DNA of 64,000 nucleotides from Diospyros lotus (GCF_014633365.1 NC_068343.1:23405307-23469306), one strand, 5' to 3'; counted from the stretch's first letter, positions 12,105 to 25,784 are shown. The notes: a model not told the origin generated them from the sequence alone. Numbers and translations are program-made.

Positions 12105-14191
12105 TGTTAGCGATAGTGCCCTAAATTCTAGATTTACACTTCATGAAATGTAAGTAAGTGGCACTGCGAATGTATTCTTGATATTAAAAAAAAAGGTCAT
12201 ATCTTCATTCATACCTCTCCATCTCATCTTTATGAATGAGTGCCTAGATTTTCTAGTAGAGTTCCTACTCTCAACATGTAGAAACTGTGACTTGGATCTC
12301 TAGTTCAAGTTTTCTTAAAGGTATTCATGATCCTTAGTTTTATCAAAAGGGGAATATGATTTATCGATCAGTGGAACAGCACGTGGGATGCTATTGGGAA
12401 TGGGGTGGTGAGTCACATGCCGCATTGCATGGGATGCATATAGTAGACATGTGGGTGAGTGTTAGGAGAACATCCGCTAAATGTGATGCTACATATAACA
12501 TGGCTTGAGGATTAATGATCTGTTGTTGATTCTCGATTGTGTATCTGGTCCTTGAACTAGAGGCGACATAGTGTCTTGTGCATTAGTGCTGGGGATTTGT
12601 CATTAAGCAAATACATCTGGTGTAAGAGGTAGGAATGCTCTCTATGTGGTCTCTGTGCAGTGGCGTATGGAGACAGATGTTTGCTGATGGGATCCAATAA
12701 CCTTCATTGGATTGAAGCATACATCATGTGTTGTATGTGTTGGTGGTGATTGGAAATCCCCTGGTCAAGGTGAGCATGAGATTAGAAGGAGTTCTAATGT
12801 CGAATTGGATCTGACATGTTAGAACGATCACAACTTATTAGATCAGACACAGTGATCGAGTCCTATGAGCTTAATCAGTCCATGGGTTTTACTCGGCTGG
12901 GATGTTAGTTAATGGAAGAACTATAATGCACGGTAATCGAGGAGCCTTAACAGGTTCATATGAAGTTAGACTTCATTGCCATTAGGATCATCCTAAGTCC
13001 TGGCTAGATGATACTCAGGATCTTTCAAGGTGCTATGGAGATTTGGAGAGATCCTCTTAGTAGGTCAATGGGATTAGTTGACATCAAGAAGTTAACATGT
13101 TTTGATTATTGCATGGCTATGAATCTAGAAAGTCACATGCATACTAAGTAATGTAGCGAATTAGTGATCCATTATTATTATTGTGTTCCTCGTCACAGAT
13201 GGTCAATGATGTTGGTTGTTGCGATGTGTTGGACACATAAATCTATGGATATGGTAGACTAATAATATGCAACAGGGGTGAAAGCATAATTCTCCAAAGC
13301 TAAAGCTGGGTAGCAAAGAATCGGTTGACTGATGCTGACATTACAATCGGTTGATTTGGTTCTGTCGACTAGTGCGTGAGGAAGGTCAACCTCTTTAAGC
13401 GGTTGATCAGGTGCCTCGATTCTTTCTGTCATCTAAAGCCTTGCCGCTTTGTTACATTAGAGCATTAATTGCTCTGATGCAATGATGGACAAGGGAATGG
13501 GGGGGAGAGTGGCGTGGACAATAGAGGAGAAGAGTGAGAGGGATTATATAAGAGATTTGAGTGGGTTGAGGAGGTTGCCCCGTACGTGTGAGCTACTCCC
13601 CATCATCTTCTTCCTTCTTCTCTTCCTTGTTCTTCTTATGCTTGTCATCCATTATCTTCTTATTCCTTTATAACTACGATCGTTGTCGATCTTGGCCGGT
13701 GCAGCTATTTCTTTCATTATCTCCCTCATAGAGAGGTTGTTGGACAGCCAAGATGAAATCGAGGAAGGGATAGCATATAGCTTCGTGTCACCTCCATTGG
13801 GAGGGTCCTAGCATGAATCCGTTGAAGGCTCCCTGGTAGCTCAAGCGTGGACTAACTAGGTCCTCTACGCTTATGGAGGAGGGCTGGTCACTTGGACGAT
13901 TACAAGGACGGGAGAGCTTGCTGGACAAAAAAAAGGCAAACTCCACACGTTCAACAGGCACCGAACTTCACCCAAGAGGTATACAAAAAATCCCCTTATA
14001 GCATAGGCTTTTCTGTTTTGCATATGGATGATATATATCGAGTCATGCATGGTCGATTTTTGTATCCATTGTGTATGTTTTATGCTTCCATTATGCTATT
14101 TTATGTGTTGAAAATGCTTCTAAAATGTAAAACCCTTGCAATGATCCACCAAAATTTGGTGTTTTGGCACTCCCCACTGTACCATCTTCTA
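12105..14191 (+). mobile_element. Copia-A 5' LTR (about 2.1 kb)
   Basis: It starts TGTTAGCGATAGTGCCC. It ends CATCTTCTA directly before the primer site; the 3' LTR ends CACCTTTCA at the same place. A TATATAA word near 13,545 follows the GGGGAGAGTGGCGTGGAC block shared with the 3' LTR. The segment from about 12,585 to 13,487 has no match in the 3' LTR. Confidence 0.8.
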
Positions 14192-14192
14192 G

Positions 14193-14205
14193 TGGCATCA
14201 GAGCC
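14193..14205 (+). other. Primer binding site (initiator Met-tRNA type)
   Basis: TGGCATCAGAGCC lies one base after the 5' LTR. It differs by one base from the TGGTATCAGAGC site used by most plant copia elements to prime minus-strand synthesis. Confidence 0.85.
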
Positions 14206-15717
14206 TCGGCTCAGTATTATCATCCTATGTAGGTGTTTAATGAATTTTGTGTATTTTTTGGACATATTCTCTATTATGTTTTGTTACAGGTTACAAAATT
14301 TATCGACCATTTTGTCCTAACGGCCGACTAATCTGGTGTCTAATGCGTTGAGCTAATCAGCAGTCCTTATGGACCAGTCAATAGCTCTGACAGACCCAAA
14401 AGCTGGTTAACCAAATTTGGAGGCTATCAATCATTTTGCATTAAACTAACTAAAAACAGTCAACTGGTATGAAATCCAGTCAATTGCTTTCTTCTAATGG
14501 GAGACGGGGTTGATAGTCTTGGAGACGGTCAACTGGTTTGGACCATAGTGGGAGAAATGGTCAACCATTTCATGCTACGAGTATGCTAGTTGTCCATTTT
14601 CTGAGGTGTTCACCTAGATGTAATTGGATTACATTGGGTAGACTTATACCAGAAGAGAATTGTGACATGAGATGCCATCAGTCCTGAAAAGGGAACACAC
14701 ATTACATAAACACGGGTTTATTTGAAATTGGATTTCAAAAGTTTATGCCAACAAGATTAATTAGATTGATCAGGGTGATCATGGGCTTATTCAATGTGAA
14801 TGAATGAATGATTACAGGAACTCGATCCCAAACATATAATATTATTTATTCATTCAAGTTGTAAAGAGACATAAGTCTCCTTGTCCTTTGTTTCATTTTT
14901 TGAATCATTTGTATTGTAAAATCTTTCTTGTAAAATGAAGAAGGAGCATTAAGGTTTTGATGTTGATGGAGACACCGAGACATCAAGGGTTGGTGACTCA
15001 AGGGAGCAAGTCAACCTAATTATTAGCAACGAATAATTTTGTGGTTGGATGTCTCTTACAAGCCTCTTTAATTAAATCCTAAGGCTTAGGTTTAATTAAA
15101 AGCTTAAAAGCCCATGATCATTCAGGATATGCATGTATGCATTTTGTTTTATTATGTATTGGATACATTGATTAAACATAGTGCATGTGCAAAGTGAGAC
15201 CTTAATTAAAGACCAAAAAAATCTTCCCAACTATGCAAGATATATTAGATCTTAGTAGTGAATTGGATTCATCATAGCCCTCCATCACCGTAGGAAGACC
15301 ATTGCTTGAATGGGTGTGTCATGGCTATGGATACATGGGAGAGTGCATTTTAGGAGAGTTGATTTGTCAACTTATTAAGCACTTTGTCTTATTAGTGACC
15401 CCATACGACTATTCCCAAGAATCTATCATGTGAGGGAGTAGGCGATCAAACTGGTCCAAGAAGCTATCATGTGAGGATTTGGTGGCATAGGGGCTGAAGA
15501 TCGAACTTCGGATTGGATATGGGAAGAAGGCAAGGAGTTGTCTCTTTGATCACCTATTATGAGTCTTCTAATGAGATTCGCAATTACCACTTGGGAAGTG
15601 TGGATTCGAAAAAGTTAGTCAGAGATACCTTTAATTCAAGATTGGAATTAAATGGATTTTTTAAGAAAATCAAACTAACAAACTTTAAAATCTTTTGTAG
15701 CTAAATATCTTTTAAAA
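14206..15717 (+). other. Copia-A untranslated leader, about 1.5 kb
   Basis: Between the primer site and the gag start I see no coding domain. Degenerate GTCAACTGG and GTCAACCA words cluster at about 14,330-14,600, like the palindrome-derived words in the LTRs. A stretch resembling LTR-type sequence follows (14,700-15,500). Confidence 0.5.
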
Positions 15718-16350
15718 ATGGCAAATCAATCAAACCCTCTTGACCACAACTTTAGGGCTAGGAACTACATACTTAGCTCCATGAACAATGAGCTTTAGAG
15801 GCAAGATAAACACATGCGGATTACTGCTGATATGATCTTAAATCTAAAGCAACTGTATGGGGAGCAATGTAGAACTGCTCGGTATGAGATATCAAAGCAA
15901 TTGTTCTAGGCTAGGATGTCGGAGCGCGCTGATGTGGGAGATCATATGCTAACCATGATTGATTTGGTTAATCAATTAGACGCACTAGATTTCCAAATAA
16001 ACATGGATCTTTAGATTGATTTGATCTTGTAGTCACTCCCTACTTCATTATTTGCATTCATAATGAATTTTAACATAAACAAGATCCAAAGCACGCTCCC
16101 GAAGTTACTTAATATGTTAAGGGCAGCTTAGGCCCAGATTAAGGGGAAGGGTAAAAAAGGTGTTCTTACCATTCCCTTAACTTCTAGATCTACCAAGAGA
16201 AGGTTTAACTCCAAGAAAAAGAAAAATTTTGTGAGGCCCAAGAAAGAGATCTCCAAGGGGAAGTTTAAAGCCAAGATTCCCAAGGGAAAGTGTTTTCTAT
16301 GTGGGCAGGCGGGGCATTGGAAGAGGAACTGCCCAAAGGTTCAATAGAGC
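15718..16350 (+). pseudogene. Copia-A gag, with CCHC zinc knuckle
   Basis: ATG at 15,718 opens MANQSNPLDHNFRARNYIL and a stop follows after about 28 codons. The same frame continues with a helical gag-like body (ISKQL, DHMLTMIDLVNQLDALDF) to a basic stretch and the knuckle CFLCGQAGHWKRNC at 16,291-16,332. The product would form the RNA-packaging particle. At least five in-frame stops, several of them TAG at former Gln codons, show it is dead. Confidence 0.85.
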
Positions 16351-16443
16351 TCTAGGGGCAGGCGTGGCGAAACTCAGGGGGTAGATACTTCTTCCATGCT
16401 TGTAATTGAGATGATCAATTCTATTAGTCATTCTCCTATTACC

Positions 16444-19400
16444 TAGATTTTGGATTCTGGTGCATCATCTCACATATGTGTTTGCATGCAGGATCTACAA
16501 ACATGTAGACCGCTTTGGAAGTGGAAAGTTGTCCTTATAATGGGGAATGGAGCATTTATTAACCTATTAGCTATTAGGATATCTTCAGTTACTGTGCCTA
16601 CCAATCATGTATTGAAACTAAAAGATAATTTGTATGTACCAGAAGCTATCCGAAATGTTGCTTCCATTCATAAGCTTGTAGCAAAAAATTACGAATATTC
16701 ATTTTCCAACAATATATGTTACATTAATTTTGGAAATGAACATGTTGGAATGGATACATTGGTCAATGGTCTTTATGTTTTGGAAATACTTGAGTCTATG
16801 AGATATGGAAATGCAAATATTGCAACCACTAGCAGTGAGAAGCATTATCATGAAGTCAGTGTAGATCTTAAGCATTTGGCACCCCAAGCTAGGCCATATC
16901 AATGAGAGAAGAATTAGAGAGTTGGCCAAAATAGGATTTATTCATCCAGTAAGTTCTAAACCGGGGCCGACTTGAGAATCTTGCCTACTTAGGAAATTGG
17001 TTAAACAACCCTTTGTTGGACAAATTGGTAGGGCTAACAAATTGCTAGGCCTGATTCACACTGACGTTTGCAGCTCGTTCTCTGTAATAGCCAAAATTGG
17101 TTACTCCCACTTCATTACTTTTACTGACAACTTTTCGAGATACTGATATGTGTATTTGATGAAACACAAGTCCAAGGCCTTTGAGCAGTTCAAGGAGTTT
17201 AAGGTTGAATTGGAGAACTAATTTGAAAAGAGTATTAAGACATTTTGATCTGATCGAGGTGGAGAATACTTGAGTACGGAGTTTGGTGACTACCTTAGAG
17301 CTTGTGGTTTAGTCTCTCAGTTGACACCTCCTGCCACACCATAGCTAAATGAGATTTCTGAGAGTATGAATTGTACTTTATTTGATATGGTGTGTTTAAA
17401 GACCGCTTATACATATTTGCTCATTTTCTTGTGGAGGTATGCACTTATAACTATGATTTATCTCTTGAATAGGGCTCCAACTAAGTCTGTAAAAAGACGA
17501 CACCATATGAGATATGGTACAAGAAACCTCCTAGTCTTAAGCATGTAGAGGTCTGGTGTAACAGCCAGGGTCCACATAGCAACATATTGTCCAGTTCAGG
17601 TCACAACCAATCCCCGATTTTGTCGCTCTATGATTTAATCCAAAAACGCGCATCACTATGTAGAACACACTCCGCACTTATATGCCTCGTTCCCCCCCTT
17701 TGCATGGCCGATGTGGGATTGGCCTTAAGGTGCCTACATCTGGGGTTGTCCGGCTTTTGTAAAGAAGCTTAAGAAAGATAAGTTAGAGGCTTGCTCTGAT
17801 AAAGGTAGATTTGTGGGGTAACCTAAAGAATGTATGGGGTACCAGTTCTATTTTCTGAGTGATTAGAGAATTCTAGTCAGTACAGATGTTATATTCTTAG
17901 AGGATGAATTTCTTCAGGAAAGGGGCGTCAGGAGGAAGATAGATTTGGAAATGGAGTCTTCCGGGGCACAGATCCAACCTAGTTAGGAGGATAAGTCGGT
18001 GAGTTCATCAAATGTCATCCCTGAAGCACTTTATAGGTCTGGTGGAGTATTTCGCCCTCCAAAACGATATGGTATTAGTATGGAGATGATGCAGGATTTC
18101 TTCTTGCATAGCGAGTGTGATCTAGTGGTTGATCCTACCACCTATGAAGATCTTATATCTAATATTAATTCCAAGAGATGGTTGGAACCTATGCAGGCAG
18201 AAATGGAATCTATGTATGCCAACCAAGTCTAGACTTTAGTGGATCCCCCGAAGGGAATTGTTCCCATAGCTAGGTTGTAAGTGGATATAGACGAGAAAGA
18301 TCGGTATTAATGGGAAGGTGCAAACCTTTAAAGTGCGACTAGTGGCTAAAGGGTATCGCCAAGGGTAAGGCGTTGATTATGAAGATACTTCTCGCTGGTC
18401 GCTATGCTTAAATCCACTTGGGTGATGCTAGTCGTTACCGCACATTATGATTATGAGATTTGGCATATGGATGTTAAAACGACGTTCCTGAATAGTTATC
18501 TTGAGGAAAATATCTTTATGGAACAACAACAGGGATTTTAGTCAGCCAATCCTAATCAAGTTTTCCAGCTAAGGAGATCCATTTATGGTCTCAAGCAGGT
18601 ATCATGCTATTGGAATATCTGTTTTGGTTTTGAGATCAAAGAGTTTGGTTTCATAAAGAATCCAAATGAGCCTTGTATATACAAGAAGGTAAGTGGGAGC
18701 GTAAAAGCCTATCTTATCTTGTATGTGGATGACATTCTCCTTATCGCGAATGATGTTGACATGTTAATGTTGTCTAAGGTTTGGTTGTTTAGTAAATTCT
18801 CCATGAAAGATTTGAGAGATCTGAAATTCATCTTGGGAATCTATGTCTATAAAGATGAGTGAGGAAATGGATTGGTCTTTCCCAAAGGAAGCTTATACAT
18901 AGACAAAATGGTAAAGAGATTTAAGATGGAGAACTCCAAGAAAGTGCTAATACCCATTCGGCATGGAGTTCCACTCTCTAAGAGGATGTCTCCACAGACT
19001 CCGGAGGAAAGACAGTGCATGGAGAGAGTTCCTTATGCTTCGACAATAGGGAGCCTTATGTAGGAGGCCTGATATCGCTAATGTGGAAAGTGTTACAAGC
19101 AGATATCAGTCTGACCCAAGTGAAGAGCATTAGGTGGCCGTGAAACATATCATAAACGAAGGACCAGGGATATAGTTCTGCCATATGAAGGAAGTGATCT
19201 CCATGTAAACGAGTTTAGAGATTCAGACTTTCAGTCTGATGTGGCTAATAGGAAATCCACATCTAGGTTTTCTTTTGTCTTGAATGATGTAACAATTAGC
19301 TAGAAATGTTCCATGCAAGATATAACTGCAAAATCCACCACGGAGGCGGAGTATGTGGCAGCATGTGATGCAACCAAGGAAGTTGTTTGGATGAACAAGT

Positions 19401-19690
19401 TCATTTCTAAACTAGGGGTGGTTCCATCTGTTGAGTTGTTGATACCTTTGTATTGCAACAACAATAGGGCTATTGCATAAGCCAAAAAGCCCAGGTCTCA
19501 CCAAAAGTCCAAACACATTGAGTGTTGCTTCCACCTCATTCAAGAGATTGCAGCAGGTGGGGAAGTGCTGCTGCAGAATGTGGCATCATTAGAGAATGTT
19601 GTCAACCCACTAACTAAGGCCTTAACACAAGCTCAACTGGATCGTCATCTTCAAAAGATAGGGATTGGATACCATGCAACAATTCGATAG
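16444..19690 (+). pseudogene. Copia-A pol: protease, integrase, RT, RNase H
   Basis: Domains in order: protease with LDSGASSHIC at about 16,450; integrase with HPKLGHI at about 16,877 and a DRGGEYLSTEFGDYL core near 17,255; RT from about 18,140, with the VKTTFLNSYLEENIFMEQ and IYGLKQ blocks and YVDD at 18,722-18,733; RNase H with TAKSTTEAEYVAACDATKEV near 19,330 and PLTKALTQ near 19,610. Integrase is cut at 17,557-17,738 by a TRIM LTR. Several stops and frame changes make it non-functional. A purine-rich TAAGTGGAAG just before 19,729 is the likely polypurine tract. Confidence 0.88.
17557..17738 (+). mobile_element. TRIM solo LTR, 182 bp, TSD TCTGG
   Basis: It starts TGTAACAGCC and ends GGTGCCTACA, with TCTGG at 17,552-17,556 and 17,739-17,743 as a perfect duplication. 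Removing it rejoins the copia integrase frame (VEVW before, CPAFVKKLKKDKL-like after). The AACATATTGTCC word near 17,581 and the GATGTGGGATT word near 17,710 are common in small plant TRIM LTRs. It has no coding capacity and would have moved with proteins from another element. Confidence 0.9.
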
Positions 19691-19728
19691 TTGTTGCTTG
19701 TAAATTAGCATTAGTGTAAGTGGAAGTT

Positions 19729-20905
19729 TGTTAGTGATAGTGCCCTAAATGCTAGTTTTACATTTCATGAGATGTAAGTGAGTGGCACTGTGGATATATT
19801 CTTGATATTAATAAAAGGTCATATCTTTATTCATACCTCTCTATCTCATCTTTATAAATGAGTCCTTAGATTTCCTAGTAGAGCTCCTACTCTCAAGGTG
19901 TTGAGACTGTGTGACTTGGATCTTTAGTTCAGGATTTCTTAAAGGTATTCCCAGTCCTTAGATTTATCAAAAGAGAAAATATGATTTATCGATTTATGGA
20001 TCGACACATGGGCCTACCATTGTTAGCATGGGATGCATATAATAGACATGTAGGTGGGTGTTGGGAGAACATCCACTAAATGTGACGTTTGTGATAGATC
20101 ACATGGCTTGAAGATTAATGATTTTTTTATGGCTCTTAATTGTGTATTTGGTCCTTGGACTAGAGGCTGCATAGTGTCTTGTGCATTGGGCAAGGGAATA
20201 AGAGAGAGAGTGGCGTGGACGGCAGAGGAGTAGAGGGAAAGGGATTATAGGAGAGATTTGAGTGGGTTAAGGAGGTTGTCCAGTACTTGTAAGCTGATTC
20301 CTGTCATCTTCTTCCTTATTCTCTTCCTTGTTCTTCTTTTGCTTGTTATCTGCCATCTTCTTCTTCCTTCATAGCTGCGGCCTCTGCTTGTTCTTGCTCC
20401 GAGCTTAGCCAATGTAGCTATTGCTTTCATTATCTCCCTCATAGAGAGGTTGTTGGACAGCCAAGGTGTAACCGAGGAAGGGATCACATATAGCTTCCCG
20501 TCACTTTCATCGAGACGGTCCTAACACAAATCCGTTGGAGGGTTCCGTGGTAGCTTAGGTGTGGACTGACTAGGTCTTCTAAGCTTGTGGAGGTGAGCTA
20601 GTCACTAGGATGATTGTAGGGACGGGAGAACTTGCTAGATAGAAAATAAGCAGGCTCCGAGTATTCGACCTACACCGAACTTCACCCGAGAGGTATACCG
20701 AAAATTCCCCTATGGCATGGGCTTTTCTATTTTGCATATGGATGATATAAATTGGCTCATGCAAGGTCAATTTTTGTATCCGTTGTGTATGTTTTATACT
20801 TCTGCTATCCTATTTTATGTGTTGAAAATGCTTTTAAAATGTAAAACCCTTGCAATGATCCACCAAAAGTTGATGTTTTGGCATGCCCCGTTGTGCCACC
20901 TTTCA
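19729..20905 (+). mobile_element. Copia-A 3' LTR (about 1.2 kb, internally deleted)
   Basis: It starts TGTTAGTGATAGTGCCC and matches the 5' LTR at both ends. The join GTGCATT to GGGCAAGGG near 20,187 lacks about 0.9 kb that the 5' LTR holds at 12,585-13,487. It ends near CACCTTTCA. Confidence 0.8.
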
Positions 20906-21829
20906 TATGGTAGAAGTAGGAGGTGTTCAAACAGCTCTATTTTCTTTAGCCTTTTGTCCTTTTTATACTTTTGAATACATAACTGATGGCTGTCTTGAGA
21001 ATAAGATATGCAATATCTGCAAAAACAACCTTCTTTCTTCTCAAGATAATCATTAGAATATTCAAAATCATGCTCAATATGTGAGAGAAAGTTTAGATCA
21101 ATTTATGTGTCTTAACAGTCAAAACTGTGCATTAAATGCACTTGCAATGGCTAGTTTAATGGCTATATTTTTAAATTGTAGCGCAACATTACTTTAGTAA
21201 AAAATATTTGTAATCAAGTATGTTTTCACTATACATGAGTAAAAATTTGTTTACTCGATTGAAGCTGTAGAACCAGAGACCTAGGCTTGACCACGGTTCT
21301 GTTCAAACCATGAATCGAACCGAAACCATTTTCTAAAAATTGAACTAGAACTCTTCTTCTAAAAATCGAACTAAAACTGTCTTTTAGATTTCAATTCAAA
21401 AATTGGAACCGAAACCAAAGACTTGCGATTCGGTTTCGATTCCTAAAATTAAGGAACCGAAACCAGTTCAAATTGTTAAAAATAAATTAAACAAATATAA
21501 AATATATAATACAACGCACAATAAACGGTACTTCTGAAAATAATTCCAATTAAGGTAAAGGGGTTATAAATTCAAATGGTAAGTGAACTACGCGAGCTTT
21601 GATTCCTTTAAACTCCAAAAGGATATGTAGGCAACTTGATTAATATAAATTAAGTCCAAACCCTTTTTTTCTTTTTATTAAATCAATTTGAACTGAAATC
21701 AAAATCATTAGGAATCGGAACCGAATAATCATTAACCGAAACTGCCAGTTTAGAAATTCTGGTCAGGCCTACAGAGACCCATTCTCTGTCAGATAATTTT
21801 TACTCGAATATGGGGCATGTTTTCTTACG

Positions 21830-22400
21830 CAATTACAAAAGAATAATACTTGATTAATTTTTGCATTCATTCGAGTAAATTAAAATTGTAATCGATTAAA
21901 CTTAAACTCTTATTCGATTACAAAATTCTCTTACTTGATTACTACAAGATACTTGGCAACCTTCTTATAAAACATTACTCGAGTATATTTTGAATTTAGT
22001 CAATTATCTTTGGCACTTACTTGATTACAAAATTTAAATTTACTCGAGTATATTTAGACATTCACATGATTACAAATTAGAGTATTTGATTATTCTTGCT
22101 ACTCCAAAGACTTGACATAAATACTCAATTACAAAAGCATATTTAGTCAAGTACAATTTTATACTTACTCAAATGTAAATTAGCTTGTAATCGATTATAT
22201 ACTATGCAAAATAGACTCGCTCGAATACAATAAGATTACACTCGATTAATATTATGAGTACAAAGGTTCAATTGCTTATATCAATATATTATTCGAGTAA
22301 CATGGAATTTGTACTCAATTATTATTTTGATATACTCGAGTATAGAAATTATTTACTCGATTACAATAGATTTTTTATTTGATAAATATGATAAACATAC
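21830..22400 (-). repeat. Degenerate cluster of ACTCGAGTA / ACTCGATTAC
   Basis: TACTCGAGTATA, ACTCGATTACAA and near variants recur every 20-45 bp in this minus-strand LTR. The core CTCGAG is a CG-centred palindrome. A similar but distinct cluster lies at 51,480-52,170 in the neighbouring LTR. Confidence 0.8.
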
Positions 22401-22866
22401 TTAATTGAAATTGATTTGGCTCACTTGCTAACTTATACTTATCACTCGAATGAGGATTTAAAGTATAATGAGATATTTGAACACATCAAGCCCAAACATT
22501 TATTTATTACACAAGTGTTGTTTGAGGAAAGTTGGTTAAAACAACTTTAAAACAACTTTTCAATCACATTCAATTGGTTACATAGAAAACTTTAATAGAT
22601 CAAGATAACGAAATGTTCTCATATCATGGAATTTTACAAGATTGTCAAAGAATAATAAAATGAGTATAATGATTACTACTCAACTTAAAATATTCCTTTC
22701 TTAATCAAAAGAATATCATTCTACTTAGCACATAACACAACATATTTCATAGAAATACAGTTACCTAAATAATTATTCATTGACATTTACCTTATCAAAT
22801 ATACACACACGAAACAAGCTTAAGTCAAGTAACTTACTTACTACTAAACTGAGACAGAACATGTAG

Positions 22867-25784
22867 TGTAATAACCCGAATTTAATTATTCTCGTGTCAT
22901 GGCTGGAGGATTGATTTGGTTAGATTTGATGTTTAATATGTTGTTTTGCTGATAATTTTCTAAATGTTGGATAGGGGTTAAGTGTGTAAGCTAAGTGATT
23001 AAGCTAGATTTTTGGTGTTGTAACGAAATGTATGTGAAAATTGCAGCTTATATATCCAAATGTAAGCTAGGATATTCGAATGAGAGCTTAGGCATTCAAA
23101 TTTCTAAGTCTTGGGTTTCATTCGGATGAGTTTTGTGAGTTTTAGAGAAGAGATACGAATGCTATAGGGAGCCATTCGAATAGGGAGTGGAGCATTCGAA
23201 TGAGGAGCAAAGCAATTCGAATGGCCTATGTTCCTGTGTGTGTGTTCTCTTTGTAACCCAATTTTGATCATGTTTTAGTCTGAATCTCTCAAAACTCAAA
23301 ACATGAAAGTTGTAGATCTTTCTTTTTCGTTCCATATCATCTTGAATCACCTCAATCGGAGTTCGAAAGAGAGAGTTATGGCTAAAATTTCAAATAGGTG
23401 TCGAAGCTGTTCAAAATCTGTTTTTTTAAATTATACCCTCACATTCGAATGACTACCCTTCCATTCGAATGAGCCAAGCCAAAAATTGAAAAATTCATCC
23501 GAATGAGGCCACTGTAGCATTCGAATGGCCTTTGTTTTCTTTCAGCAATTCAAGCTACTATTTAAAATTCATTTGAATGTCCCACTGCATCATTCGAATG
23601 TCACTCTTATAACTTGAAATCTCTCCCTAATTCATTCAAATATGAATCATCCCATTCGAATGTCTTTTGCATTTTCTCAATTCCTTTATTAAATATCTCA
23701 TAACTCATTCGAATGTGCCCAGTTCATTCAAATACCTCTTATGCAGCAGCCTATATATATGTCATACGAATGTCTTAAACTATATTTGAATGTCTCTCTC
23801 AGTGATTTACAAATATATACATATATATATCACTCGAACCGCCATTGATTCAAGAAACATATAAAAGATTCTAGATTAGGAAATAATAAAGGGATTTAAA
23901 AAATAAAAGAATGGATAAACCTCACGTATAGAGAAAATATAAAAAAGAGAAATTACGAGGAAAATATCACAAAAACAGAGGAGATAATCTCGAGCTCTCT
24001 CTCTTGTAAACTTCTCTATAACTTTTCAAACCCTTTTCTCCTCTCCAACCTCAAGCCAAATATTACTATTCAAAGGGTTTCTAGCTGCTATCGAGCCTTA
24101 TCGGAAGCTTAAGAAGGTAAGTTCTCTTCCTTCCTATCTTTTGAATTATAATTCATTATAAACGTGGTATTGGGTTTTGGAAATTTTGGATAGAACCTTG
24201 ATTTATGCTCTTGGGGGTGACAAGAGGAGAACTGTGAGAGTGGTTTAGGAACTTAAGCCTGTGGTTGAGGTTGAATACAGGGGAAATAAATAAAAGCCAC
24301 TACATAAACAGAGGGGTAAGTGTCACACGGTCGATTTTTATGGGTACAGTTTTATGGGTTATAACTTGGGGAATGTTTTGACAGCTCTATGGGGCTTGTT
24401 GCTCCCTACTTTCCTTAAGGAATGGTGAATTCGTTAAGATTTTTCATGGGAAGCTTGTCCCTTCCCTATGCCTTGCCAAGATTTCAAATATTAACCAATT
24501 TACTCTAATTTACTCTTGAAACCTAAGAGTGAAGTTTTCCATATCCTCAATATGATTTATTGTCAATAATGGTCATGACATGAAATGGGAATAAATTATT
24601 AAATTCAAATATTACTCCCAGCCATGGTATGTGTATTTGGAGCCCTATTACTGCTTCGCACGTCCAATGATATTTTTTTCTTACTCTTCATGCTCCTATG
24701 AGTTGAGTGTGGAATTTCCTTACTTCTAGTGCTATTCAATCACTGATTATGAGATGAAAATAATGGCAATTGAGAATGTTACTCCCTGTCATGACATGTT
24801 TTGATGGTGTGGTAATTGTGCATCATGGGCATGGACTGGCATGAATATTATCACCATCACCATGTAACATGAGTGGACACAAGCATAACATATTGTCACT
24901 GTATCACGTGCATTTGCATGTGGACATCCTATGTGTTGCATATGCATTGGCAAGATTAGATATGGTTATGCGCATTGCGGTTGTGTACCGTCGGGATATA
25001 TCCCCCAAAACCAGTAAGCACTAGCCAGACTGGGGTTACGCTCCTGCGGTGACCACTGAGAGGCGCACCCAGAGGTGACGACCCTAGGTGAGATTATATA
25101 TATATGTATGTATGTATGGCTATAGCAGAGTATATGAGATAGGACCTATAGTCCACAGATTATCACAAATTCTCTAGTTTCAAGTATCAAATATAGGCCG
25201 GTATGTATTTTGATGCATTTTATATTATTATGTGACGTCGTTGGCTAGTTATGTGTTTACTAGCTTTCCTGTGTGCTATTCATGACATTATTATCATGGA
25301 TGGGTGTGTGGTTCATGTCTTATAATCTGTCATCCACATTTATATGGTTATCAGACACCACTCACCTGACCTTTGTTACATTACTATCTGCCATGTTTTT
25401 CCTTCATGTTTCTTATACTTGCTGAGCTTTATAGCTCACCGTGTACTCTTCACCATTTTAGGTAAAAGTATAGAAATAGCTGGCAAGGAGTCGAGCATGA
25501 ATGATGGGTAGTAAGATGTGTGCGCGGGTCTTCACTCAAATCAACAATCTTGGAAAAATGTGTGGCTATAGATTGTATAGGTTTTATCTTGTATCATATA
25601 ACCTAACTTAGAATTGGGTTTGTAACCCGTAAAGTTTTCTATTTACACTTTGGGTTTGGTGGCTTACACATGATGTATAGATATATTATTTGTTTGTTGA
25701 TGGTTGTCAATTCTTTTCTTGACTCAACACTCTCTCTTCTAGGTTACCCGGGGATTAGGGTTGCTCAGGAGAGGGGGTGTTACA
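22867..25784 (+). mobile_element. Gypsy-type solo LTR with TSD TGTAG
   Basis: The 2,918-bp unit starts TGTAATAACCCG and ends GAGGGGGTGTTACA. TGTAG flanks it at 22,862-22,866 and 25,785-25,789. It shares the TACTTGCTGAGCTTTATAGC block (about 25,417) and the GGGGGTGTTACA end with the LTR at 1245-3969. No coding domain is present. It is inserted in the minus-strand copia-type LTR. Confidence 0.93.
23040..23800 (+). repeat. Degenerate cluster of CATTCGAATG
   Basis: ATTCGAATG and near variants recur more than 20 times, every 20-40 bp. The core TTCGAA is a CG-centred palindrome. It sits in the same relative place as the ATCCGGATG cluster of the LTR at 1245-3969. Confidence 0.87.

Larger units (their letters stand above)
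12105..20905 (+). mobile_element. Copia-A: complete but degenerate Ty1/copia retrotransposon
   Basis: Two LTRs starting TGTTAG.GATAGTGCCCTAAA flank a Met-tRNA-type primer site, a gag with a CCHC knuckle, and pol in the copia order protease, integrase, RT, RNase H. The bases AAAGG before and TATGG after are a weak match for a decayed target duplication. Stops and frameshifts occur throughout, and a TRIM solo LTR interrupts integrase. The 5' LTR is about 0.9 kb longer than the 3' LTR. It is inserted in a minus-strand copia-type LTR. The copia lineage is not resolved. Confidence 0.88.
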
